Part shown: one piece after another, positions 17,147 through 24,904 of the stretch | Numbering within the stretch: the stretch's first letter is position 1 | Layout: the number at the start of each line of letters is the position of its first letter | DNA from: JAEVLT01 sp044598425 | GTDB taxonomy: Bacteria; Bacillota; Bacilli; Bacillales; Cytobacillaceae | Reading direction: 5' to 3' | Assembly (NCBI GenBank): GCA_044598425.1 | Contig: CP172536.1 | Span: 3,596,001-3,660,000 of the forward strand | Length of the DNA stretch: 64,000 bases | Made by a program: the position numbers and the translations under genes | The notes under the pieces: generated by a model | The model's database searches: none | Seen by the model: only the letters and a program-made list of their open reading frames with translations | What the model was told of the DNA's origin: nothing

Positions 17147-17303
17147 AGAAAAGCGGAAGCGCCCTTGGTCATCGACGTAGTCGATGACCAAGGGCGCTCC
17201 TCGAAAAAGCTATCGCTTTTCCTTCGTGCGAGGCTATGCTTCCGAAGCTTATTCTTGTGGAGCAAGACAGTTATCGAAGTTAAGATATAAATTCTGATAT
17301 TAT
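17147..17303 (+). repeat. Dispersed repeat of the AGAAAAGCG family, copy C
   Basis: Begins AGAAAAGCGGAAGCGCCC and ends GACAGTTATCGAAGTTAAG plus ATATAAATTCTGAT. The left part contains a 16-bp near-perfect hairpin (CCTTGGTCATCGAC against GTCGATGACCAAGG, about 17163-17193). Same family and orientation as 6079-6325. Confidence 0.8.
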
Positions 17304-17329
17304 AAAAAAACCTGATACTTTTTAGCCTA

Positions 17330-17710
17330 TTAAAAATGAAGAAAAAGATCGGCAGATGCGGCTTCGTTTAATACCCATTTAATCGGAACTTGTTCAGCAT
17401 GATGGCGAAAGTCGCTATGATCACGAACATCTAAATCGACAACATACAGCTGCACACCCATTTCTACAGCAATATCAAGCAATTCAGGGATGGAAGAAAC
17501 TCCGAAATTTGTTATGGCATGGGCCAAATATTCCAATCCTCTAGATGGAACGGCTGTATAGCTTTTATCTAATAAATTAACCCCTTTCCGGGAAAAAGCT
17601 AATATGACTTCTGCTCCCGAGGAAACGGCTCCAACGGCTATATTCAATGGAGGATAGGCCGATTCCAGCTCATCATGAAGCGCCATGATAACCACTTTCT
17701 TTCCGCTCAT
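17330..17710 (-). CDS. DsrE-like sulfur-relay protein
   Basis: A 126-residue DsrE/F-like protein: MSGKKVVIMALHDELES, ILAFSRKGVNLLDKSY, and a C-terminal helix. Proteins of this fold bind persulfides or act in sulfur transfer, or are membrane-disabled peroxiredoxin-like proteins. I see no conserved Cys in the usual place (the protein has none), so it may be a structural partner of the neighbour rather than a sulfur carrier. ATG 17710 follows GGGGAG; a GTG at 17716 is in frame but too near it. It is second in a two-gene operon. Confidence 0.7.
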   Translation of the reverse strand: MSGKKVVIMALHDELESAYPPLNIAVGAVSSGAEVILAFSRKGVNLLDKSYTAVPSRGLEYLAHAITNFGVSSIPELLDIAVEMGVQLYVVDLDVRDHSDFRHHAEQVPIKWVLNEAASADLFLHF

Positions 17711-17723
17711 AAACACTCCCCTT

Positions 17724-18071
17724 TCAATAACTTAATACTGAATCTGCTTGATAGGCCATTTTTAAAAAAGTTGCAACGCCGGCCAGCTCAGCCCCATCAA
17801 CCAACTCAAGGCCCTCGGCAATCAAAACGTTCATCTGGCAGCCGTACAGCTTGATTCCCTTATCAAGAGCAGCACGAAGCAAATATGCCAGTTCCACTCC
17901 ATGGGCTCGTTCCATCATGGTACCATATCGCTTATCTAACACCCGCGCACCATCAAGGTCAAAAAAAATCGCAATTTCATCCTGATCTTCTGCCTTTTTA
18001 AGCGCTTCCAAAAGAACAAAGGGCACATTTGAACTTAACGACACAAAGTAAACGATTTTCTTGCCCGCCAT
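17724..18071 (-). CDS. DsrE-like sulfur-relay protein with conserved Cys
   Basis: A 115-residue protein with the DsrE-like pattern KKIVYFVSLSSNVPFVLLEA, FFDLDGARVLDKRY, AALDKGIKLYGCQMNVLIAE. The Cys in YGCQMN is at the place used as persulfide carrier in DsrE/YrkE-like proteins. It is encoded 13 bases upstream of a second, Cys-free DsrE-like gene, so a heteromeric pair is likely. The CsoR/CstR-type operator in its promoter points to control by sulfide or persulfide stress. Confidence 0.75.
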   Translation of the reverse strand: MAGKKIVYFVSLSSNVPFVLLEALKKAEDQDEIAIFFDLDGARVLDKRYGTMMERAHGVELAYLLRAALDKGIKLYGCQMNVLIAEGLELVDGAELAGVATFLKMAYQADSVLSY

Positions 18072-18132
18072 GACAATCCCCTTCTTTCACCGTCTTCACC
18101 ATCGGAAGTATTCTAAAACATTACACCTTCAT

Positions 18133-18150
18133 TATACCCTTTTGGGTATA
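18133..18150 (-). promoter_or_regulatory. CsoR/CstR-type operator over the -10 box of the DsrE genes
   Basis: Perfect palindrome TATACCCTTTTGGGTATA. Its right half read on the minus strand supplies a TATAAT -10 element (GGGTATAATG), about 60 bases before the start at 18071. ATACCC-N4-GGGTAT is the shape of operators of the CsoR/RcnR family, whose member CstR controls persulfide genes. The regulator gene is not in the window. Confidence 0.72.
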
Positions 18151-18258
18151 TAGAGAACACTTTAAGTATCCAAAAAGGAAAAACCCTTGCTTTTATATTT
18201 ACCAAAGGGTCTTTTCCTTTTTAAAAATGAGTCTCTATTCGCCCTTCCAGGTCCTTCC

Positions 18259-18759
18259 TTAGCGGTTGTCTACTTTTTCTGGATAAAGGTCATGGTTCAT
18301 CAAGCGAAATTGGGCCATTTCCTCATATTTTGTTCCCGGTCGGCCATAGTTGCACCAAGGGTCAATTGATATACCGCCGCGTGGGGTGAATTTCCCCCAA
18401 ACTTCAATATAACGGGGATCAAGAAGCTTAATTAAATCGTTCATGATGATATTGACGCAATCCTCATGGAAATCTCCGTGGTTACGGAAACTGAACAAAT
18501 ATAATTTAAGCGATTTGCTCTCAACAATTTTTTTATCGGGAATATACGAAATATAGATCGTCGCAAAATCCGGTTGGTGGGTTAGCGGACATAAGCTTGT
18601 AAATTCCGGGCAATTGAATTTGACAAAATAATCGCGCTCGGAATGAAGATTATCGACTGCCTCCAATACCTCCGGTGCATAATCAAATGAATAGTGTGTA
18701 TTTTGATTCCCCAATAGAGTTAAATCCTTTAAGCCTTGTTCTTGGCTACGTCCAGACAT
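18259..18759 (-). CDS. queF: NADPH-dependent 7-cyano-7-deazaguanine reductase QueF
   Basis: A 166-residue tunnelling-fold enzyme that reduces preQ0 to preQ1 in queuosine synthesis. The catalytic Cys is in PEFTSLCPLTHQPDFA; the QueF motif ESKSLKLYLFSFRNH, the FHEDCVN block and TPRGGISIDPWCNYG follow. Length equals the Bacillus short-form family. AGGAGG lies 7 bases before ATG 18759, so upstream in-frame codons to 18789 are not part of it. Controlled by the preQ1 riboswitch upstream. Confidence 0.96.
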   Translation of the reverse strand: MSGRSQEQGLKDLTLLGNQNTHYSFDYAPEVLEAVDNLHSERDYFVKFNCPEFTSLCPLTHQPDFATIYISYIPDKKIVESKSLKLYLFSFRNHGDFHEDCVNIIMNDLIKLLDPRYIEVWGKFTPRGGISIDPWCNYGRPGTKYEEMAQFRLMNHDLYPEKVDNR

Positions 18760-18837
18760 ACAAAAACCTCCTGTCGTTATAGCTCCCACACTTAAGCAGG
18801 AGAGTCCACTCTATTTTTAAACGGTCGGGACAGAAAC

Positions 18838-18865
18838 AAAAAGCCACGTCCTGTATGGACATGGC
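18838..18865 (-). terminator. Regulatory terminator of the preQ1 riboswitch
   Basis: Minus-strand stem GCCATGTCC/GGACGTGGC with a 5-base loop, followed by TTTTTG, located between the preQ1 aptamer and queF. Its position fits the expression platform of a transcription-terminating riboswitch. Confidence 0.8.
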
Positions 18866-18879
18866 ATATTGACATGGAT

Positions 18880-18919
18880 CCATAGTTTTTTATAGAGGGT
18901 TTACAGCTATGAACCTCTC
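18880..18919 (-). promoter_or_regulatory. PreQ1-I riboswitch aptamer
   Basis: The minus strand reads AGAGGTTCATAGCTGTAAAC then CCTCTATAAAAAACTATGG. The AGAGG/CCTCT stem, the C-rich loop partner and the A-rich tail ending in ACTA(T)GG match the small class I preQ1 aptamer, which uses an A-rich tail to close an H-type pseudoknot. preQ1 binding would lower queF expression. Confidence 0.9.
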
Positions 18920-19074
18920 CCATTTAAATACGGGTATTCATTTCTTTTTATAATATAAAACGCTGGGGAATTCGTCAACCTGAAAAACATTCTTGCTTTT
19001 ACTGTGAATATGGACTACAATTTATTGAATAAAAATACGAAAATATTATTATACCTTTTCTTGGAGGTTTCATT

Positions 19075-20232
19075 ATGTACAATACAGACATTGTTGATAT
19101 AGAGTTAAAAAACTGGACAATTCAACAACGCAGGCATTTCCATATGCACCCAGAGCTTTCCGGGAAGGAGTTTCAAACAGCTGCCTATGTAAGAGAAAAA
19201 CTAACTGAATTTGGAATCGAATTGGATGAACATTATTCCGCACCGAATGTCATCGGCTATTTAAAAGGAACAGACGGGAAGAAAACCATTGCCCTGCGCG
19301 CCGATATGGATGCTCTGCCGCTTCAGGAAGAGGGAGACAAGCCCTACCTTTCAACCGTTCCCGGCGTGATGCACGGCTGCGGCCATGATGGCCATACTGC
19401 TATTTTGCTTGCGGTTGCAAAGTGGATCAGCTCCAACCCCCATTTAGTGAAAAACAATATCGTGTTTATTTTTCAAAGCTCGGAAGAAGCCTCGCCAAGC
19501 GGAGCTCAAAAACTTGTAAATGAAGGGATCTTAAATGGAGTAGATGCAATTTACGGAATCCATTTAATGTCAACCATGCCTCTTGGTAAGATCGGCTTTG
19601 CTGTTGGAGCCGCGATGGCGTCTTGCAATGATTTTGAAATCATCATTAAAGGCAAAGGCGGGCATGGCGGCTATCCGCATGAAACGGTTGATCCGATTTA
19701 TATTGCGAGCCACTTGATTCAAGCATTTCAATCCATTGTCAGCCGGAATCTGAATCCGCTCCACGCAGGTGTTATTTCTTTTGGCGGGATGCAGGCGGGG
19801 AATTCTTTCAATGTCATACCGTCTGAAGTAAAGCTGACGGGTACGATCCGTGCAATGACGTTTGAAGCAGCTGACCTGATGAAACAAAAAACCGAACAGC
19901 TGACAAAAGCGATCTGTGCAAGCTTTGGCGCAGAGGGGCATTATACTTTTATTGAAGGGACACCTCCGCTATATAATCACCCGGAAGCATGTAAATATGC
20001 ACGTGAAATCATTGAGAACACATTCGGCCCTGATGTCTTTTTGCCTATTGACCCAGTCATGGGCGCTGAAGACTTTTCCTATTATTTAAAAGAAAAAACA
20101 GGTGCCTTTATTAAAGTTGGCATGCAGAGTGAAAAAAGTCAGTACCCACACCATCATCCTAAATTTGATATCGACGAAGAGGCTATTCCAGCCGCGATTG
20201 AACTGATGATTCAATTGGCTTTAAATGCTTAA
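19075..20232 (+). CDS. M20 amidohydrolase (N-acyl-amino-acid/hippurate hydrolase family)
   Basis: A 385-residue M20D metallohydrolase. Metal-binding and catalytic motifs are RADMDALPLQEE, MHGCGHDGHTA (Cys-His pair), QSSEEASPSGA, and MGAEDFSYYL near the C-terminus; the dimerisation domain has GKGGHGGYPHETVDP. It would release amino acids from N-acyl derivatives. Monocistronic, with its own terminator. It faces a second M20 gene that belongs to a peptide-import region, which suggests a salvage role, though the substrate is not known. Confidence 0.88.
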   Translation: MYNTDIVDIELKNWTIQQRRHFHMHPELSGKEFQTAAYVREKLTEFGIELDEHYSAPNVIGYLKGTDGKKTIALRADMDALPLQEEGDKPYLSTVPGVMHGCGHDGHTAILLAVAKWISSNPHLVKNNIVFIFQSSEEASPSGAQKLVNEGILNGVDAIYGIHLMSTMPLGKIGFAVGAAMASCNDFEIIIKGKGGHGGYPHETVDPIYIASHLIQAFQSIVSRNLNPLHAGVISFGGMQAGNSFNVIPSEVKLTGTIRAMTFEAADLMKQKTEQLTKAICASFGAEGHYTFIEGTPPLYNHPEACKYAREIIENTFGPDVFLPIDPVMGAEDFSYYLKEKTGAFIKVGMQSEKSQYPHHHPKFDIDEEAIPAAIELMIQLALNA

Positions 20233-20245
20233 ATTATCTTTAATA

Positions 20246-20292
20246 AAAGAGAGCACGAGAAGGAATACAGCCTCTCGCTCTCTTTTCTTTAC
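20246..20292 (+). terminator. Terminator after the M20 amidohydrolase gene
   Basis: Stem AAAGAGAGC/GCTCTCTTT with an inner CGAGA/TCTCG pairing, followed by TCTTT. It separates the convergent genes. Confidence 0.82.
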
Positions 20293-20366
20293 TCCCCGGC
20301 ATTTTGTGCTTTAAGGAACCTCAAAAATGATACCAGTTCGCACAGTCCTATCCAATTGAATACTTT

Positions 20367-21434
20367 CTATTTTACCATATGAAATTCTCTTGCAAACTCA
20401 ACAATCATGTGCAGATATTGCTCGACTGAATCGATGATTACATATTCTTCGTCCCCATGCCAATTTGCTCCGCTTGGCCCAAATTCAACGGCCGGAATGC
20501 CATAGGCAGAATAGAACCGCGTATCTGCCGAGCCATGCTGGCCAAAGAGGTTTAATGTAGCATACTTTCCAATAATCGTGCTGAGTGCGGGGATAAACGG
20601 ACTTCTTGGATCGGTTCTTACCGGCTCCCCGGCCTGACTGACAATCATTTTTCCATCCGTAACACTTTCAATTTGCTGAAGAATCTCTTCCTTGTTTTGG
20701 GTTGGCAAAAATCGAATATCAAAGGAGAGGATACATTGATCTGGCACTTTATTATAGACATCCCCGCCTTGAATTTTGGCAAGGTTGATGGATGGAGAAG
20801 AATAGAACTCCGAATTTTCTTTTAAGAACGGAAGCTTTAAAATTTTTTCGTAAACCTGATAGGCTTTTTCAATCGCATTGATTCCTTCCCATGGCCGGCT
20901 CCCGTGGGCTGATCTTCCCTTAACCTCAATATCAAGATTTAAAATTCCTTTCGCCTGTAGCCCAATTCCAAGCTGTGTCGCTTCGGAACATATAACAAAG
21001 TCTCCCCGGTAGCCTTGCTCAGCCAAATATCCTGAACCATTTTCTCCTCCAGATTCTTCGTCCGAAACAATCTGCAGCTGAATTTTTGATTGCAAATCAT
21101 ATTTGTTCAATTCAACCATTGCAGCCATCATCGCAGCAACTCCCGCTTTCATATCGGCAGCTCCGCGTCCATACAGCTTTCCGTCTTTTTCTTTTGGGAT
21201 AAACAGTTCTGCTTTTCCGCTCACGACATCCACATGGCCATTAAAAATCAACGTTTTCTCACCGCTGCCAATTTCGCAAACAATCATTTTATAGCCGTTA
21301 TTTTCGATTTCTTGAATAACCAATCCGCGCTCGGAAAGCCAATGACCGCAAAAATCAACCACTGTATTGGCGCCTTCCTTCGTCGAACTGTCAATCAAAA
21401 TTAAACTCTTTAGCAATTGAAGCAGCATTTCCAT
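20367..21434 (-). CDS. M20 metallopeptidase, ArgE/DapE/CPG2-like
   Basis: A 355-residue enzyme with the ArgE/DapE pattern: IFNGHVDVVSG, LYGRGAADMKAGVAAM, VSDEESGGENGSG, and EFGPSGANWHGDEEYV. The motif GRSAHGSRPWEG marks the lid domain. It hydrolyses an amide bond in a small acyl or peptide substrate using one or two zinc ions. ATG 21434 sits 8 bases after GGGAGG; the longer frame to 21470 is rejected. It follows the MFS gene by 101 bases with a terminator between, so it is at least partly independent. Confidence 0.86.
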   Translation of the reverse strand: MEMLLQLLKSLILIDSSTKEGANTVVDFCGHWLSERGLVIQEIENNGYKMIVCEIGSGEKTLIFNGHVDVVSGKAELFIPKEKDGKLYGRGAADMKAGVAAMMAAMVELNKYDLQSKIQLQIVSDEESGGENGSGYLAEQGYRGDFVICSEATQLGIGLQAKGILNLDIEVKGRSAHGSRPWEGINAIEKAYQVYEKILKLPFLKENSEFYSSPSINLAKIQGGDVYNKVPDQCILSFDIRFLPTQNKEEILQQIESVTDGKMIVSQAGEPVRTDPRSPFIPALSTIIGKYATLNLFGQHGSADTRFYSAYGIPAVEFGPSGANWHGDEEYVIIDSVEQYLHMIVEFAREFHMVK

Positions 21435-21496
21435 TACGGTTCCCTCCCTCTGCATTTGTTCTCCATTCATGCATTTATCCTATTTCTGCAAGTCTA

Positions 21497-21526
21497 AAAA
21501 TAAAAAGAGAAAGCATATGCTTTCCC
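21497..21526 (-). terminator. Terminator after the 21536 MFS gene
   Basis: Self-complementary GAAAGCATATGCTTTC (21509-21524) followed on the minus strand by TCTTTTTATTTTT. Confidence 0.85.
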
Positions 21527-21535
21527 TACCCGCGC

Positions 21536-22798
21536 TCAGCCCGGCTGCTGGCCTTCAGCACGCTCCTTGATCAAAATAGTGCCCACTAGGCCAAGTATCG
21601 AAAATACCACCGGGATAATGAATCCATAATAATACCCCACACTGCTTCCCGCCGTCTGAAAATGGTCCAGCACCTTACCAAAAATGGTTGGCAGAAGAAC
21701 GGCACTTAAAAAACCACCTGTATTGGCAAATCCCGAAACAACTCCAACATCTTTAATCGGAAAAGACTGGCGGACAACCGCAAAGGTTAACGAGCTGGCA
21801 CCATTCCCGTACCCCATAACCAGAAAGAGAATAACGAGCATGTAGAACGGCGGTTTCCCATTAAATAAAAGAAAAGCAGACCAGCTCATAAAGACGGCCA
21901 GCTGAACAATTATATACGGACGTTTAATCGATTCCAGCCGGCTTGTAATCCAGCTAGTCACTGGCGCGCCAACAATTGCGCCAAAAAGGCCAATCATAAT
22001 GAGCTGGCTCGCAGCTGAGCGGGACATTTCATACACATGCATTCCATACGGCACCGCCCATGAACCAATAAAACCAACGTATGTACCGACGACGCCAAAG
22101 TGGCAAAAAAAAGTGGCCCACGCCTGTCGATCCGTAAAGATCCGACGTAAGATCACCAGCGTTTTTTCGCGCTCGACTGCTTTACTGGCGGCAGACTTTT
22201 TCCTCGCTGAATGAAGCCCCATCTGCTCCGGCTTTTTTACAAGGATAAAATAGAGCAGAAGCCCCGAAAAAATTAAAAGAATTCCCACAGTAAGAAAAGG
22301 AATTCTCCATCCCGAAAGAGCAATCCACGCCGAAAAAGGGACGGTCGCCATTAAGAAGCCGAGACTGCCAGACATTCCGGCAACACCGAGCAAACCAATA
22401 AATTCTTTTACTTTAAACCATTGGCTTAATATTAAAACCAAATTCACCCAGATAGTGGCATCGCCCATCCCAACAAGTAAACGAGCGGCGAAAAGTACCG
22501 CTTCATTTGGCGCCAGGCTGTAAAGAAGAGTGCCTGATCCATTCAGGATGGTTCCGCCAATCAAGAAAAAGTTTGGGCCAAAGCGATCTGATAATATCCC
22601 GATCGGAATTTGCAAACCGGCATAAGCTAAAAATTGAATGCTTGTCAGCAGTCCAATCATTGAAGCTGAAATTGTAAATTCTTTCATTAATTGATCCGTA
22701 ATTAAGCCCGGTGCTGTCCGTTGGCTGACGATTAAAAAATAAGCAAACAGCACTGCGGCAAAAACAATCCATCTGTATTTGCTATTCTGTTTTTCCAA
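21536..22798 (-). CDS. MFS transporter
   Basis: A 420-residue major-facilitator carrier with 12 predicted helices. It opens YRWIVFAAVLFAYFLIVSQR, has the loop 2-3 motif IPIGILSDRFGPNFFLIGG and the helix 5 stretch GVAGMSGSLGFLMATVP. The SQRTAPG-x-ITDQLM segment is common in uncharacterised Bacillus carriers related to organophosphate/sugar-phosphate permeases. It is encoded on the same strand as the dipeptide-type ABC importer, 95 bases downstream of its last gene. The substrate is unknown; exchange or export of a breakdown product is possible. Confidence 0.82.
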   Translation of the reverse strand: MEKQNSKYRWIVFAAVLFAYFLIVSQRTAPGLITDQLMKEFTISASMIGLLTSIQFLAYAGLQIPIGILSDRFGPNFFLIGGTILNGSGTLLYSLAPNEAVLFAARLLVGMGDATIWVNLVLILSQWFKVKEFIGLLGVAGMSGSLGFLMATVPFSAWIALSGWRIPFLTVGILLIFSGLLLYFILVKKPEQMGLHSARKKSAASKAVEREKTLVILRRIFTDRQAWATFFCHFGVVGTYVGFIGSWAVPYGMHVYEMSRSAASQLIMIGLFGAIVGAPVTSWITSRLESIKRPYIIVQLAVFMSWSAFLLFNGKPPFYMLVILFLVMGYGNGASSLTFAVVRQSFPIKDVGVVSGFANTGGFLSAVLLPTIFGKVLDHFQTAGSSVGYYYGFIIPVVFSILGLVGTILIKERAEGQQPG

Positions 22799-22893
22799 TG
22801 TTCTCTTCTCCCGTTTGTTGTTACTTTCTATTATAGTCTATTTTTTAAAAATATGGGGTTTGAATGAACAATGCAGAATAAGCAAACTGGCAG

Positions 22894-23793
22894 TTATTGT
22901 TTCAGTTTCGGATCCAGAACATCCCTTAATCCATCGCCCATCAAGTTAAACCCCAATACGGTCAGCATAATGGCAACACCTGGAAAAAACAATGTCCACG
23001 GAGCTTGAACCAAATACTGTTTAGAATCTGAGAGCATTTTTCCCCACTCCGGCGTTGGGGCCTGGGCACCCAATCCGAGAAAACCTAATGCTGCTGCTTC
23101 GATAATGGCTGTAGCAATGGCCAATGTTGCCTGGACAATGACCGGGGAAATACTATTTGGCAAAATGTGATGGAACAGGATTCGAGTATCTTTCATCCCT
23201 ACAGCTCGCGCTGCCACAATGTATTCTTCCTGTTTGACACTAAGCACCTTCGAACGGACGAGTCGCCCGAAGTTCGGAATATTAATAACAGCAATAGCGA
23301 TCAGGGCATTTTGTAAAGAAGGTCCTAAAATGGCAACAACCGCGATGGCCAAAAGGATACTTGGAAATGCCAGCATAATATCAAATATACGCGAGATGAT
23401 GGCATCAACCCACCGGCCATAGTATCCGGCCACAATTCCAAACATTGTTCCAAGGATAACCGACCCTAGAACCGAGAAAAATCCAACCCACAATGAAAGC
23501 CGTGCACCATATAAAATCCGTGAAAAAATATCTCGGCCAAAGTCATCCGTGCCGAACCAATGCTTGCCTGATGGCGGCAGTAACCTTTCGGCCAAACTCT
23601 GATCTTTATAACTATAGGGAGCCACAAAAGGTGCGATGATTGCTAAAATAATAAAGAAGATCACAATGCCTAAGCCAATGACCGCTAATTTATTTTGGTA
23701 AAATGACTGCCATGCTTCCTTCCAGGGGGGTGTGTGCTCTTCTTCCATATTTGCCGCTGTTATATTTATCGTATCTTTTGCAAGTTCAGCCAC
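22894..23793 (-). CDS. Peptide ABC transporter permease, DppC/OppC-like
   Basis: A 299-residue permease with the DppC arrangement: short cytoplasmic N-terminus, first helix near residue 38, extracytoplasmic loop ending WFGTDDFGRDIFSRILYGAR, five further helices. The coupling loop is EYIVAARAVGMKDTRILFHH, with ILPNSISPVIVQATL after it. It pairs with the DppB-like protein encoded 12 bases upstream. Component of the operon 28529-22894. Confidence 0.93.
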   Translation of the reverse strand: MAELAKDTINITAANMEEEHTPPWKEAWQSFYQNKLAVIGLGIVIFFIILAIIAPFVAPYSYKDQSLAERLLPPSGKHWFGTDDFGRDIFSRILYGARLSLWVGFFSVLGSVILGTMFGIVAGYYGRWVDAIISRIFDIMLAFPSILLAIAVVAILGPSLQNALIAIAVINIPNFGRLVRSKVLSVKQEEYIVAARAVGMKDTRILFHHILPNSISPVIVQATLAIATAIIEAAALGFLGLGAQAPTPEWGKMLSDSKQYLVQAPWTLFFPGVAIMLTVLGFNLMGDGLRDVLDPKLKQ

Positions 23794-23805
23794 AATATTT
23801 CCCTC

Positions 23806-24822
23806 CTATTTCGTGTATTTAATCCTTGGATCGACCACTACGTATAATAAGTCAACGATCAAGTTAATCAGGACAAAAATCGCTGCAATGAGCAAAATCC
23901 CTGACTGAATAACAGGATAATCACGGTATCCAATTGCATCGTATAAATATCTCCCAATTCCCGGCCAGCCGAAGATGGTTTCTGTTAATATGGCTCCCCC
24001 CAACAGAAGGCCCACTTGCAAACCGATCACAGTGAGAACAGGAATAATGGCATTTTTTAATGAATGCTTATATACAACCCAGAACATTCGTAGACCTTTT
24101 GCTCTCGCTGTGCGGATATAATCGGATTTCATAACCTCAAGCATGGTAGAACGGGTCATTCTTGCAATAATCGCCATTGGAATTGTCGCAAGCGCAAAGC
24201 TTGGTAAAACTAAATGCTGAATGACTGCAGTCAATTGATCAAATCTTCCTTGTATCAGCGTGTCGAGTAAATAGAGATTTGTAATCGCCGTGACTGGATC
24301 TCTTACATCTTCCCGTCCCGTGGTTGGGAACCAGCCTAAATGAATCGAAAAGGCCCATTGCTCCATTAATCCTAGCCAAAAAATCGGCATTGACACTCCG
24401 ATCAGTGCAAGAACCATCGCAACATAATCAAACCATGATTTTGAAAACCAGGCGCTGATAATCCCGGCATTCACACCGATTACAACAGCAATCAGCATAG
24501 CGACAATGGTTAGCTCCAGCGTTGCTGCCAAATACGGCCAAATTTCTTGATTTATCGGTCCCCTTGTCCTTAGTGAAATGCCTAAATCACCGTGAAGGAG
24601 CGCTTTAAGATAGTCAAAGTATTGTATGTACCAGGGCCTGTCCAATCCTAATTGTTGTGTTAATGCTGCCACTGCTTCCTTTGTTGCCCTCTGGCCGAGA
24701 ATGACTTGAGCCGGGTTCCCGGGAATCGCATGAATAATGGAAAAGACAACAAGCGTCATTCCGATTAATACAGGTATTAATGCAAGCACACGGCGGACTG
24801 AATAAGTTAACAAGCTGCTCAC
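23806..24822 (-). CDS. Peptide ABC transporter permease, DppB/OppB-like
   Basis: A 338-residue permease with six predicted helices. Characteristic blocks are LIPVLIGMTLVVFSIIHAIP, PGNPAQVILG, and the coupling loop SDYIRTARAKGLRMFWVVYK followed by HSLKNAIIPVLTVIGLQ. It forms the channel with the DppC-like protein. Upstream a terminator-like hairpin separates it from the binding-protein gene. Confidence 0.93.
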   Translation of the reverse strand: MSSLLTYSVRRVLALIPVLIGMTLVVFSIIHAIPGNPAQVILGQRATKEAVAALTQQLGLDRPWYIQYFDYLKALLHGDLGISLRTRGPINQEIWPYLAATLELTIVAMLIAVVIGVNAGIISAWFSKSWFDYVAMVLALIGVSMPIFWLGLMEQWAFSIHLGWFPTTGREDVRDPVTAITNLYLLDTLIQGRFDQLTAVIQHLVLPSFALATIPMAIIARMTRSTMLEVMKSDYIRTARAKGLRMFWVVYKHSLKNAIIPVLTVIGLQVGLLLGGAILTETIFGWPGIGRYLYDAIGYRDYPVIQSGILLIAAIFVLINLIVDLLYVVVDPRIKYTK

Positions 24823-24870
24823 CTCTTTTTTTAAAAAATAATCTTAAACAAAACTCCGCTTCGAAGTGGA

Positions 24871-24896
24871 AAAAGGAGGGAAACTTCCCCTCCCCT
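24871..24896 (-). terminator. Attenuating hairpin between binding protein and permease genes
   Basis: Minus-strand stem GGAGGG/CCCTCC with a 7-base loop followed by TTTTTCC. It lies 9 bases beyond the binding-protein stop and could allow excess binding protein over permease, as in the liv operon. Confidence 0.7.
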
Positions 24897-24904
24897 TTTA
24901 CACG

